A stretch of DNA of 64,000 nt. Origin: Prinsepia uniflora (lineage: Eukaryota; Streptophyta; Magnoliopsida; Rosales; Rosaceae). Under the pieces are notes generated by a model that was not told where the DNA came from, did no database searches, and saw only the letters and a list, made by a program, of their open reading frames with translations. Positions within the stretch are counted from its first letter, which is position 1. Each line of letters begins with the position of its first letter. Made by a program: the position numbers and the translations under genes. This document shows, piece after piece, positions 11,566 to 24,495 of this stretch. The DNA is taken from assembly GCA_032719365.1 (NCBI GenBank), contig CM064867.1:55244601-55308600 (forward strand), in the 5' to 3' direction.

Positions 11566-14292
11566 TGACACGACCCATCCCAATCCGCCCAGAATTAACG
11601 CGAGATGTTCCATGCTCCTGTCTGACACCCCTTACCAGACCAGGGATACACCTAAACCCTCTTTGTGCAACTTGAGTATGCTAGGATCTGTGGCAGCATG
11701 TGATGTCTCCGTCTCTACTACAGCCCTCATCTGCGATCAATTTGAAGGGTATTAAAATAGAAAAAGCTGTTAGTGGACGAAAATAAATAGTTTATAAATC
11801 ACATTGAACAAAAAGACATTTATACCCTTTATTAAAAAGCATGCATGCATATAAAACCAGCATTTCAACCATTTCTTAAACCAAATCAACAGGCATGTAA
11901 ATCGTTCCATAGTGAAAACAATTTCAACCAAAATCATTTCCTCTTTCCAATCATTAGGGCCTTAGCCCAAAACCATAATCAAGAGGGAACTCAGCCCAAA
12001 ACATAAACCAGGTGGGAACTCAGCCCAAAACTAAATCATGTGGGTCGCTGCCCAAATCAGTAAATACCGAATAACCAATCCCCGTAAAATATAGTTGAAC
12101 CAATCCTTGTAATTCCAGATGCCTAATCCATACTGTCACGGTCATAAGGCTACACGTGCCACTCGGGGGTCTCAAGTCTGAGTAATCCCCTGTGTTTACC
12201 AGTGTCCGGGCAGTACCATAATGGTATGCCTTCCCCGGATCACTACCCGGGGTTATGACATCCCATATGTCTAATTAATAGCAATCCTGATCATGAGCCT
12301 CTCTAGGTGAGCGTCTATACGGTCTCTTCATAGGGCGGCCACTCTCAAGCAATGTGCCGTGACTACTCTAGGGTCCTTGACGCTTGGAGGAGATAATCTA
12401 CACATAAGGAATATTTAAAACCATAATCAAAACCTATTTCAATAGGGTCTCAGCCGGAGGTATAACTTCCATAAACCGTTTCCACAAAACATTCCAAATC
12501 TCATAAGGAATAATCCCAAATCATCTTAATAGGGTTTCAACCCGGAATCTCGTTTCATACTACCATAACTATGACTCATGCCCAATTTCACAACAAAACT
12601 AGGCCTCAGGCCTGATATCATAAACCAATTGGGCCTCAAACCCGTTAACTCATAAATCAAATGGGTCTCAAGCCTGATTCCATATTTTCAAATCCAAAAT
12701 CATTTCATTATTCAAATCATTGAAATCACAAACACGTATGAAACTCGACATAAAACCGTAAACCTCGAAATACGTGCAATAACACATTTATAGGTAAATA
12801 CCAAATACCACAATCATATGAACTCAAAGCATCTCAAATCATAGATATAAAACATATAAAACAGTTATGCATGCAGCATATTTAGAAATCAAGTGTCCAT
12901 TCACAAACTGTCCTTGTTGTGAGCTTGCAAGCTGCGACGTAAGCCACTCGGGGCTATAGTTAACTCTCCAGATCGTCTGGACCTTTCCAAAACATATTTA
13001 AAGGTCACCACTAACTGAGAGAAGTCCTAGGTAAACGCCCCCAAAATTCATAGAAAAGTTAACGTGTCCTGAACACGCAGCCCTAGGCTATAAACCTCAA
13101 TTTGACCTACTTAACGATCTTCAATCATCCTGAAACCACCATCATTGGATTCAAAACGTCAAAACCGTTCAAATAGGATCAGTCTCACCTTTGGCCCAGG
13201 CGTGAGTCAAAATTCTTGGTCAACACTGGTCAAAGTCAATGTTGACGTCAGCATTCAACGGTCAAATTCAACTGTTGACGTCATGATGACGTCCTACTGA
13301 CATCAGTTTGACAGTGCCACTTGTCAACCCCTGATTGGTCCACGTGCTTGACACCCTGACAGATGATGATGTCACCCTGCTGACATCATCATCTTCTACC
13401 TCTCAATGGGGCGGGTCAACCAGACCCACGACCTGACCTGACTGGTCTTCACTCGTCCAACCACTATTTCACGCCATTTTTGTTCCTATAGACTCATAAT
13501 GACCTCTAGAACAATCCTATGTCCTTGAAATCAGCTAAAAGGTCCAAAATCATTCCTTCACAAGCTTAAACAGTGACGGCCACCTGCAACTCCTCCTTCT
13601 CGTGGACTCTGGCAACGTCGATCCTCGAAATCGATCCCCAAACACTCATAAGGACCCTAGGAACAAGAGATCAACCAAACAGTCCAATAAACGCTCAAAA
13701 TCGAATTCTAATTTTTGAAATCCAAAGCTTACCGTTTCGGGTTTCGTCTATCGTGCACGCTTGTCCAAACTGTTGCCACTGCCATGATCGTTTCCCCTCA
13801 CTCTTTCACTTTCCTTCACACTCCAGAAATAATGGATGAGATTTGAGGAAGATGGGTGTGGGTTTTGGGGGTTGTTTGGGTGTTTCGGGTAAGGGAGAAC
13901 AAAGAAGATGAAGAACATATATCCCAAATGGTTGGGGTTTGGGCCAATCAGATGGGTGACACTAATCACTCAACCAGTGGTTCCCCCAGATTTCAACCTA
14001 ATCCAAAATAGCCACTTGTCCAATTTCCTTGGTATATGTGAATAGTGCCATTTTCCTTCTGTGACCCATAACTTCCCCGACGAAGTTTGATATCGACGTG
14101 TCTTCTATCTATGGACTCGTAACATCCAGATCTACATAACGGTCCTCGATCCTCGTGCATTTGACCTCCCAAGTCAAAAGTCACATTTTCACCCTTCCCC
14201 AAGGGTAAAATCGTCATTTTACACCGACCATCCGAAAATCCACAACTAATTTCCGATTAGTCACGATATTCCTTAATTTCAGGACGAGTTGT
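11566..14292 (-). mobile_element. Element B, 3' LTR (left copy)
   Basis: On the plus strand it begins TGACACGACCCATCCCAATCC, the reverse of the superfamily LTR end. It finishes near GGACGAGTTG, the reverse of the LTR start. There the last bases and the polypurine tract were deleted: GGACGAGTTG joins directly to TCCTCGAAATTC, whereas related copies keep about 29 nt between. It contains CCCGGATC, AGCCCAAAAC and GGGTCTCA subrepeats and a short ACGT/GACGTCA block at 13240-13390. It is about 1.1 kb longer than the right-hand LTR. Confidence 0.8.
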
Positions 14293-16933
14293 CCTCGAAA
14301 TTCAAACTGACCCAAATCCAAAACCAAACTAGGGAAAATCCAGGCCTGCCTCATAAACAAGGCACTTTCGCGTAACCATACACATCCAATCAACTAGTCA
14401 CAATACTCGTCAGTTCCCAAACGTCACTTGACGTTAACTACAATCCAACGTCCAAACCATAGCAACATTGACCGTTGGATTGGATACAGCCACAACCTAA
14501 GTCTCAGGAATCCAAATTCCTGTCATCACATGTCCAGCTCACCGGTCCACTGACACCAAGCTGACAGCGCAATGAACCGAACATCTAGTTATACCAAGCT
14601 GACATCCTTCAGCTTTTCAGCCTAACGACTCTTCTCAGTTGACAACTCAAGCTGATTTTCTGCTCTCACTGAGATGTAAGACCTCTCACGACATACTGTC
14701 GCTACACAGTTTCCTAACTGTACGCCACTCTAGCAACACATTATCACGCTCCGTCGGTACTCACGGTCCCACTACTACTGCTTGAGTCACTAACAAAAAC
14801 CTTGACTCCGTCTAGAATCCTACCCGGGTACCTTATACCAAAGCTCATCTTACTCAGCATCCAACGTTGTGATCCTGATTCGAAGATAGTTCCAAATTGT
14901 CACCTCACTCTTTTCATTGATACCAACTGACATCTCACTTATCCTGAGTGTATCTAAACCCCATCGAACACTTGCTCAAGCAGTGATAACATAACGCAAA
15001 CTCTAGGATTCCACTAGCCAACCACGGCTCTGAGCTCCAGCTCTTATCGTCACTGAACCCTCACATGATCACTCTAGTCTAGTGTACATTATTCGATGTC
15101 CAGTCCACGTTCTCAACGAATCTAATAGTATTTGAACCAATCGGATTACCAACAAGTCCACAACTACCCTGTCCAACGTGTCCTACTGGTCCCACGCACC
15201 ATAACTACCTCAGATCTAGTCTGTTCACCACAGGGTTACTAAACCAATCACGCTTCAATTTTGGAGTACTAACTCACGTCCACCAAGAAGTAACAATTCC
15301 GAACCGACCACTCTTCAGAGTGATAATGAACCTGCCAAAATCCTACTCGAGGCATCATCTATTTATCTCTTCCTGAATGATACTCAACTTATTGTCTTAT
15401 GCATCACGAAATAACCTCTACTTGATAGTTAAAACACTCATCCTATCTGAGTGAGTCTAAAGTCTATCGTCTTGACTACATTGGCCAGTCCCAAACTTTC
15501 TCGTTTCACAACCAACTCAAGCTCTAACCAACTTGCTCACAATGTCTCGATCTCCTCAATCATCGTGACCCAAACTCGTAAGCTATAGAACTTGCCACCA
15601 CTTACTCTGTGACTAGACCATCACTTAGCCCATGATAATGTCCCCTAAGCAGAATAAGCAAAGATGATGACATCAAAATCCATCCTATGTGACTGTAATT
15701 ACCAATCCAACTACACTCACCAACTTCAGGTAACACCAAACAACATCTGCTCCTCAACTCATTCAAATTTGATCCACTACCTGTCCTGACATCCATGTAC
15801 CAAGTGAAACTTGAAGCTATAGAAGCAGAAAATGAGAAGTCTCCTTCACCAACCAATAATATATGTTGATAACTACTGTAGTTATCTTCTCATGTCCAAA
15901 TTATTCTCCCTTCAGCCCAACCTTGGCTAACTTATACTTGCAAGAGTGATGAGAATTTCACTTAAGAAGGAAGTATATATACTTACAAGTAGTCTGGTCA
16001 AAACCAACTCCTGAAGCTTCATCGAAAAGAATATTGGATCCTACTAGTGACACTCAGTTGACTTGGAGTGTCAAGTCCTACCAATGGACTCTCAGGTCCT
16101 CAACTCTGTTGTAACATCTCGGCCCCAAGGTATAACTCACTCGGACATTGATCCATGTCTCTTGGAAAACAATTCAACTCAAAGTCAAACCTTACCTGTC
16201 TGTTTTATACCATTTTTGCACATCCAAAGGGTAATGATGGAACCACTTGATTCTCACGTCCCAACTCTTATGGAATCAACTCCTGCACTCGGCACTCGTG
16301 CACACTTACCAAGGTAAGATAAAACACTTGTCTCACAACAACTAAGGAACCTGTCACTAAACCACGTATCCCGTAGCTTAGGTTTACCGGAGGTACACCA
16401 ACCTACCTCAGTCATCTCCATTGGGTTTCCCCCAATCACCACTCAGTGTACATAATGTGGCATCTTTACACAATTCCTACTGTGCTCATCGTCTCCTATC
16501 CACGTGTCCATCGTCATCTCTACCATTACAGTGACATGAGCATACCACAACTGGGTCGTAACCTCTCTGCTCATTTTAGGGGAACTATGCCTCCCTCACA
16601 ACTCAATGACATTGTGCAAAACCACATAAGGAACGTTCCTCGAACGTCACCCAACTCTCAACAGCCTCAACTAGGTCATCCACGACCTCGACTACTAGGG
16701 AGCAGAACCAACCCAACCATCCAACAGTCTCAACTCTAGAAGTCGTCACATCCAGCCCTACTCGGGGTCTAGTTTCATCGAACCATGGCATACGGTGCTA
16801 AATGTAACCTAACCAAGGTTCGTTTCCACTAAATTACCCTACTTTTACACTACCTATGAGGTTGATGACGGCTTGTCATCCTTGTAGAGACATAACATCT
16901 GGCACATGCGCAACACTCCAAGAGCAACCCAAT
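14293..16933 (-). mobile_element. Element B, internal region (no usable coding)
   Basis: Minus-strand interior. The stretch near 15600-15860 aligns with the RT end of element A, through shared phrases such as CAAATTTGAATGAGTTGAGGAG. It is also shared in part with the D and F interiors, through TCTCATTTTCTGCTTC and CACATAGGATGGATTTTGATG. Its frames are short and interrupted. The longest minus frame there is 84 codons and is an RT fossil at best. Confidence 0.7.
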
Positions 16934-16945
16934 GCTCTGATACCA
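16934..16945 (-). other. Element B primer-binding site (tRNA-iMet)
   Basis: The plus strand reads GCTCTGATACCA, so the minus strand has a perfect TGGTATCAGAGC, 3 nt from the LTR at 16949. This fixes the element as minus strand. Confidence 0.9.
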
Positions 16946-16948
16946 ATT

Positions 16949-18592
16949 TGACACGACCCAACCCAATCTCCCTGGGATTAACGCGGGATGTGTCATGCTT
17001 CTGTCTGACACCTCGTGCCAGACCAAGGATACATCTAAACCCTCTCGGGGCAACTAGATTGCGTTAGGATCTGTGGCAGCAGGTGATATCTCCATTTCTT
17101 CTACATGCCGCATTCGCGATCAACTTGAAGCATATTAAAATAGGAAAAGCTGTGATTAGATGAAAATAAATAGTTTATAAAATATATTTCACGAAAAAAC
17201 ATTTATACCCTTCATTAAAAACCGTGCATGCATATAAAACCAGTCATTTCAACCATTTCTTAAACCAAATCATCAGGCTTGTAAATGGTTCCACAGTGAA
17301 AACATTTTCAACCAAAATTATTTCCTCTTTCCAATCATTAGCGCCTTAGCCCAAAACCATAATCACGAAGGAACTCAGCCCAAAACATAAACCAGGTGGG
17401 AACTCAGCCCAAAACCAAATCATGTAAGTCGCTGCCAAAATCAGTAAACATTGAATAACTAATCCCTTTAAAATATAGTTTAACCAATCCTTGGCATCGC
17501 AGATAATTGAAATCCCAGATGTCTAATCCATATTATCACGTCATAAGGCTACGCGTGCCACTCGGGGGTCTCAAGTCCGAGTAATCCCCTAGGTCCACCA
17601 GTGTCCGGTCGGTACCATAATGGTATGCCTTCCCCAGACCACTGCCTGGGGTATAAAATCCCAGATGTCTAATCAATAGCAATCCTGATCCTTAGCCTCT
17701 CTATGTGAGCCTCTATACATGAGCCTCTATACGGTCTCTCTGTAGGGCGGCCTCTCCCAGGCAATGCGCCTTTACTACTCCAAGGTCCCTGATGCCTGGA
17801 GGAGACAATCCACACATAAGGATGGTATATTTAAAACCATAATCAAAACCTATTTCAACAGGGTCTAAGCCCGAGGTATAACTTCCATAAACTATTTCTA
17901 CAAAACTTTCCAAATCTCATAGGGAAATAGCCGCAATCATCTTAATAGGGTCTCAGCCCGGAATCTCGTTTCATAAAACCATAACTGGGACTCATGCCTG
18001 ATTTAACAACCAAATTGGGCCTCAAGCCCATTAACCCATAAATCAAATGGGTGTCATGCCCGATTCCACATTTCCAAATTCGAAATCATTTCATTATTCA
18101 AATCATTGAAATCACAAACACGTATGAAACCCGACATAAAACCGTAAACGTCGAAATACGTGCAATAACACATTTATACGTAAATACCAAATACCACAAC
18201 TATATGCACTCAAGGTATCTCAAATCATATATATAAAACTTATAGAACAATTATGCATGCATCATATTTAGAAATCAAGTGTCCATTCACAAACCATCCA
18301 TGTTGTGCGCCTGCAAGCTGCGCCGTAAGCCACTCTGGGCTATACTAAACTCTCTGGATCATCTGGACATGTGCAAAACAGACTTAAAGGTCACCACCAA
18401 CCAAGCAAAGTCCTAGGTAAACACCTCAATTTTTTTTGGAAAATTCAACGTCTCCCGAGTCAAAAGTCAACTTTTTGCCCTTCCTCAAGGGCAAAGTTGT
18501 CATTTTACACTAACCGTCCGAAAATCTACTACTAATTCCCGATTAGTCACGTTAATCCTGAATTAATCCTTAATTTTGAGACGGGTTGTTAA
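16949..18592 (-). mobile_element. Element B, 5' LTR (right copy, internally deleted)
   Basis: It starts TGACACGACCCAACCC and ends near ACGGGTTGTTA on the plus strand. It matches the left LTR through about 13030 and again from about 14165. The roughly 1.1 kb between is missing, and the join lies near 18430-18460. The terminal TTACA has decayed to TTAAG, so the target duplication cannot be read with confidence (GACCA on the left, AGACT/GACTG on the right). Confidence 0.8.
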
Positions 18593-18992
18593 GACTGTCT
18601 AGTGAGGTAGAGGACTTAGTATTGCTCAACATGAGAAGAATGGTCAGACTGGGTTCTGAGTACACCCACGTAGGTGACGGGTGAGATTGAAAAGTGTCGA
18701 TGTCTCGTTCGAGACTTGAGAGTTTAATTTTGGGATTTCCAGTGACATTTTGGTCACTCGTTGTCAAATATGGTCACGGAGGATGAGCTGAGTTTTAGCA
18801 TTGACCGTAAGATTGTAGTTGACGTCAAGTGACGTTTGTTTTCGGTGCGTACTGTGGATGGACTTTGGACGTGAATGTAACCACGTGAGACTGGAATGGA
18901 TTTCCATAATTTTGGTCTGAGGTCGGTGTGAAATTCGATGAAGAAATTACTATAATGAATTTCGAGGATGAAATTCTTTAAGAAGGGTAGAT
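18593..18992 (+). mobile_element. Element A, internal region, right part with polypurine tract
   Basis: This resumes element A after the B insertion. It ends AATTTCGAGGATGAAATT (18958-18975), a form of the polyprotein tail and 3' motif common in plant chromoviruses. TTAAGAAGGGTAGAT, the mutated polypurine tract, lies directly before the LTR at 18993. Confidence 0.75.
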
Positions 18993-19708
18993 TGTAAAGT
19001 CCCGTCCCAAAATTATGTGATTATCGCGATTAATTAAGGATTAACTGAGGGTTATCAGGACTAATAGAGATTAGTCGAGGTGAAATGATGATTTTGTTTC
19101 TATAGGGAAAACTATTGACTTTTGACTCGGGAGGTCAATTACATGTGGATCGAGGTCCATTACAATTACAATTACACAATTTACAAGGTAGTTGACCATG
19201 GTTTAACTTGTAGGACCCAAAAATATCTGTTTTGGGGACCATAGGATGAGTGACACTTGCCATTCACCCTATGGCCACCCTTTTTCATACCTGCATCTAC
19301 ACCATTTTCCCTTTCATTTTGCACGAACCCGAAATGCATCCCAACCATCATCATCTCCTCCATCTGGTGCCAACTGAGGCCACAGAGAGTGACTAAGAGA
19401 GTGAGGGAAGCCATGAGATACGCTAAACGCAGCGGAGTTGTGGTGGTGGTGGCTAAAAAACTATGAAAAAGGTAAAAAGTAAGTTTGAATTTAGATTTTT
19501 GTTTTGAATGGTTGGAACGCGAAGCTGATGCTTCTATGATCATCTGTGAGTTTCTGCGAGTGGATGAAGCTGAGAAATAGGAAGTTTGGAGGATGGAATG
19601 GACCTGGGTTCGAGCTTGAAGGTGACCCGTGAGGATTCGACCATGGCTAGCCATTTTCAGGTACTTTCTTCACCTTTTAGGCATTTGAATCTCTTTCTGG
19701 GGATGAGA
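18993..19708 (+). mobile_element. Element A, 3' LTR, left part
   Basis: It starts TGTAAAGTCCCGTCCC and follows the 5' LTR closely: TTAATTAAGGATTAACTGAGGGTTATCAGG, then CCCAAAAATATCTGTTTTGGGG, then ACCATCATCATCTCCTCCATCTGG. It is interrupted at 19708, after GGGGATGAGA, by element C. It resumes at 48778 with TGAGACGAGTCGAATGG, the sequence expected from 8107 onward in the 5' LTR. Confidence 0.88.
19704..19708. repeat. Target-site duplication TGAGA (left) of element C
   Basis: TGAGA directly precedes TGTAAC. The same five bases follow CTGTCA at 48778-48782. Confidence 0.9.
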
Positions 19709-20949
19709 TGTAACAACCCGTCCCGAATTTCATGATTAGATTAGTGACTAATCACGATTAATGAGGTTAATTGGTGATTAGTTAGGCTAAATCGGACGAA
19801 CGATGCGAAATGACCGATTTGCCCCTAGTGGTGGCAAAACGTTGACTTTTCAATCGGGCGGTCAAATGGACTTTGACCGATGACCGTGACGTAGTTCGTG
19901 ACGTCACGAGTTCATAGACAGGTGGCACGTTCAATTCCGACATTCGAGGAGGAAGTTATGACGTTCGGAAGTTTAGGGGCATTTTGGTAATTTTGGATAA
20001 AAGGAGTCAAATGTTGACTTTTTGACCAAGAGGTCCGATGGCCGAGGGCCAAAGACCGTTACGCAGATGGGGACGATACGAATCCATAGGCAGGCGGCAC
20101 ACTGAAATTGGACTTCGAACGGGAGAGTTATGGGTCACGGAAGTTCGATTTCACTATGCATGAACTTCGAGACGGGGATGATTTGGCGAAAGCTGATTGG
20201 GCAGATATTTTTAGTGGGTCCCATGGATGAGTGACAAGTGTCACTCATCCTATTGGTCAATACCCTTAATTTGTGGATCTAATTAATAAAATATTATTAT
20301 TTTAATTATTTTATAATTAATCCTAACAACCTTAAATCCTAACCATCCATTCTATTTTAATCTCTCAAATCCTAACCCTCCATCCCATTCCTCACATCTG
20401 ATCAGCCATCCCCCTTCTTCTTTGCTTCCTTACCACCCGAAACCCCATAACCCCATTTTCTCCATTTTCTTTCAAAAAACCGAAACACACACACCCCATT
20501 ACCATTCATTGCTTGGGTGTGACCGTAAGTGACGGGAGGGAAGGACAGAGAGGCTGGGACGGCGAGTCACGGCGACGGACGACGGAGGACACGGCGGAGG
20601 AGCTCGACCCGTGTGGTGAAAATATTTAAAAATCCAAGTTTTGTTTTTGTTAGGTTTTAATTGAAACTAATGATTGGGTTGTGCTTCTGGGGGACCTAGG
20701 AGAGAAATGGGATTGTTTTTTAAGGTTAGAGTGGCCTGGAACAACCGTGAACGGCGGAGGAAGTCACGGCCGCCATGGCTGGATTGAAGGTACGGGTTTT
20801 CGATGGTTTTTCTTCCGTTTTAAGTCATAGGACTGTAGGTTAGGTTGAGACGAAGAGAATGGGACAAACGAGAACGATTTTGGTGGCCGGGCGGCGGAGA
20901 ACCGGTCGGGTCAAGCCGCGGGTCACGGCGACCCGGTTACTGGTATTCG

Positions 20950-21355
20950 GGTCGACCCGCAGGAGGACAGAGATGACAGGTGACGTCATCCTGCTGATGT
21001 CATCATGTCAGGGATGACGTCAGCATGATGACGTCAGCATTGTCAGATCTGACAATGTCAGCTGACATGTCAGAAAATGGGCCAATAGGAGTGCAACACG
21101 TGTCACATGTCAGTGCACAGTCAGCACTGACATGTCAGTGACGTGGCCCAATCAGGGGCTGACACGTGTCACTGACGTGGACTAGTGTCGTGATGACACG
21201 TGGCACATGTCAGACTGCCACGTGGCACTGACAGCACAGTGACGTGGACCAATGGGAGATTGACACGTGGCACCTGTTAGAGTCTGACATGTCAGACCTG
21301 ACAGTTGTCAGATGACGTCATGCTGACGTCAGCGATGACGTCAGCAGGTACTGTA
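20950..21355. promoter_or_regulatory. ACGT/TGTCAG-rich block in LTR
   Basis: Dozens of short motifs are packed together: TGACGTCA, CACGTGTCA, GACGTGG, ACATGTCAG and TGTCAGATCTGACA. ACGT cores are binding sites of plant bZIP and bHLH factors; that is established in general and untested here. The block recurs in other LTRs with different copy numbers. Confidence 0.6.
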
Positions 21356-22056
21356 GCTGGCGCGTGAAGCCCACGCCCAGCCACTTCAGGCGGCGCGTGT
21401 GGGCGCGTGGGGGAGAATTTGGGGATGTGTTCAACATACGAAATCTTCTATTCGATGTAACTAACATTTTGGGACTGGTTTCGTGTCGATCGGACACCGT
21501 CTCGATATATTTCGGGGCATCGGAAGGTTTAGGTTCGGGTTTAAAAATAGTTAAAAATACGGGAAAATTATGGGGTTTTGGTAGGAGGTTAATTAAGTAG
21601 TTAGTAACCTTCTATTACGATTTGGACAGGTTTGGGAGTCCCGGTAACGGTGATCGGCTCGGGGAGCCGTATGGCACGTAAATCGAGGCGGCAGCTCGGA
21701 CGGTCTGTTAGTGGACCTTGTTTTCTAAATTGGTGCATGCATAAATGTTTATTATATGTTTTAAATGCTTGTTTGTAATGCCATGGGTGCATTTGTATAT
21801 GGTTACGTATAAGCACATATTTCAAGGTTTCGGCCTTATACGATGCTTGTACGGGTCTGTATTTCTGTATTGATTTAAATGAACTGGAATTGAATTTCAA
21901 AAGGATAAACTCGGGTATGAGACCCATTTGGTTTTGTCTCGGGCATATAACCTCAGATTCCGGGCACGGTGCCTAGCTGATGTCATATGTTCGGGCACGA
22001 GACCCAATTGTTTTACATTGATGATTTTGGGTCAGGGACCGTAGATGGATTTCCAA

Positions 22057-22240
22057 GTTCATGGCGGTTTATGGGAACCAGCATGAACTCTGGAAAGGTC
22101 ATTGTGGTTCATGACGGTTTATGGGAACCGGCATGAACCTTTGTCAGGTCATTGTGGTGCATGACGGTTTATGGGAACTAGCATGAACCCTGGTTAATGG
22201 ATGTTATGGATCATGACGGTTCAAGGGAACCGGGCATGAA
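22057..22240. repeat. Hairpin array in element C 5' LTR
   Basis: Four units of GTTCATG.CGGTTTATGGGAACC.GCATGAAC at about 49-bp spacing. Each can fold on itself (GGTTCATG with CATGAACC, CGGTT with AACCG). Confidence 0.85.
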
Positions 22241-24385
22241 TGTTTATGTTATGTATATATATGTATTCATATACCTTCCTTTACTTCTATTATCTCCTCC
22301 AGGGAGGGTCGTTGGCCTGGGTGGACCCCGGAGTAGTCACGGAGCACCGACTGAGTGGAGTCACCCCCCAGTTGGGTTCCTTACTCTCAAGAACGCTATG
22401 ATTACTATTACCTCGGGTAGGGTCAGTGGTCTGCGGACATTGATCTTGACTTTGAGAAGACTCGGATTGTGTAACGACCCGTCCCGAATTCCGGGATTAG
22501 ATTAGTCACTAATCTTGATTAGTGAGGTTGAACGGTGGTTAGTAGGGCGGAATCGGACAAATTGTGCAAAATGACCGTTTTGCCCCTGGTCGTGGGCAAA
22601 ATGTTGACTTTTTGATCGGGCGGTCAAAGGGACTTTGACCGATGACCGTGACGTAGTTCGGGACGTCACGAGTTCATAGACAGGTGGCACGTTCGATTCC
22701 GACATTCGTAGAGAAAGTTGTGAGGTTCGGAAGTTGAGGGGTATTTTGGTAATTTGGCTTAGTAGGGGCCAAATGTTGACTTTTTGATCGGGAGGTCCGA
22801 TGGGCGAGGGCCAAGGACCGTTACGTAGGTATCGTCGATACGAATCCAACGACAGGCGACATGCCGAAATCAGAGATTCGACGACAACGTTATGGTCAAG
22901 GACACGAACTAACGAACCCAGGCTCGGATTAAAATAATAATATAATAATGAATAGTGACCGTTGACTGTGCACATCCGGATGAGTGACAAGTGTCACCCA
23001 TCCCTTGTTTCCAGCTCCTTGTTTCCCTCCAAACATCATCATTACTACATCATCATCATCTAATCCACCATTTCCCCTAATTTTCTCCTCTTTGTTCCTA
23101 AACCGTGCACAAAATGTGGGATTCGGATTAGGGAGAATTGGCTCCTTCTTCTGCTGTTCTTGAGAGAAAATGAGAGACTAAGATGAGGGAATTAACGGGG
23201 AAACACGAGGGGTTGTGAGAGTGTTGAATTTTGGATTTTGGATTTCGGGAAAATGAGAGGGAAAATTCGAATTGAAGGAATTGAGCCGTGAGGATCAAAT
23301 TGGAGATTACCTTCAGCTTCCTGGGAGTGCCACGATCAGTTTTGTCGAAGGAACGAAGGGATTTGGCCACCAATGGGCTCTGATCACACTTGGTGACAGA
23401 GGAGGAACTTCGACCTTGAGTCGTGCAGTTGGAGGCTTCGATGGACGAAATTGAGGCGGGGAAACTACTTCTCATGATCCCATGATGCTTCTGGGTTCAT
23501 CAATTGAAGGAAAACGGCTGTGGTTGACAGAACTCCATTGTTGAACAGTGACGGTGCTCGAGCTTGAGTCGTGACGATTGGGCACAGGTTTGATGCAATT
23601 GATGTGGGGGAATTGTTCCTCAGGGTCCGTTGATGCTTCTGGAATCATCAATTGGATGAAACCTGCAGCAATTGAGGGAGTTCCATGATTGAACAGTGTT
23701 CGGAGTGTTCTTGGTGTTCATCATCGAATCGTGGGAATCTGGGTAAGGATTTGTGTAATTGAGTTTACAGACTTGTAATTGGACTTAAAACGAAACTAAC
23801 TGAATGATTAATTGAAGGAATTAAGGCTGAATTGATAGGATTGGAACCGGGTCGTCTCGCGGGCAAACTGGACCCGTTTACTAGACATACGGGTTAGATG
23901 GTGACACTGTAGCAGGCGCGTGGGATTCACGCGCAGCCACTCACGGCGGCACGTGACGGCGCGTGGGCACGAATCTCGAGGTGAGGTCAACATGACTTTT
24001 AATCCATTCGATGTAACGGACATTTTGGGATTGGTTTCGTGTCGATCGGACACCGTCTCGATATTGTTCGGGATGTCCGAAGGTTTTAAATTAAGTTTAA
24101 AAATAAGTAAAAATTCGGGAAAATTACGGGACTTTGATAGGATGTTAATGATGAGGTTAGTAACCCTCTAATGTGATTTGGACAGGATTGGGAGTCCCGG
24201 TGTTAGTGGTGTGGCCCGGGAGGGCCGGTGGCACGCGTATCGAGACACACGGTTAAAACGGTCTGTGAGTGGACTTTGGTTATATAAATTCTATGCATGC
24301 TTAAATGTTTTATATGGATTATGGTTGTGATTGTGTGATGTTGATTTGGTTGTTGGTAAATTGTACGGTTTCACGTATTTCGAGG

Positions 24386-24411
24386 CGATTTACGTGCTTG
24401 CACGTAAATCG
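24386..24411. repeat. Palindrome CGATTTACGTGC-TT-GCACGTAAATCG
   Basis: Perfect 12-bp arms with a 2-nt centre. The same palindrome (centre AA) occurs in the LTR of element F at 59291-59316. Confidence 0.9.
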
Positions 24412-24495
24412 AGGTTTCCGGTTTTACATGGATTTTTCCATATTTATGACTTGGATATAATATGATGAAATGGTTTTGAAATTGGAAATATAAAC

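Larger units (their letters stand above)
19709..22469 (+). mobile_element. Element C, 5' LTR, left part
   Basis: It starts TGTAACAACCCGTCCC and is near-identical to the 3' LTR at 45486. In order it carries: the GATTAG/CTAATC-rich start; a GACGTCACGAG segment; the palindrome at 20225-20250; an AT-rich block (20270-20330) that may hold the core promoter; a GC-rich leader-like part; the ACGT/TGTCAG block (20950-21350); the CGCGTG module; the start of the inverted-repeat module (CTGTTAGTGGAC at 21705); and the hairpin array. It is split by solo LTR E at 22470. All frames here are chance frames. Confidence 0.93.

Noticed and set aside
19181..19654. 157-codon minus-strand frame
   Set aside because: It lies entirely in the 3' LTR of element A, antisense to it. 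The 5' LTR counterpart (7589-7771) breaks the frame.
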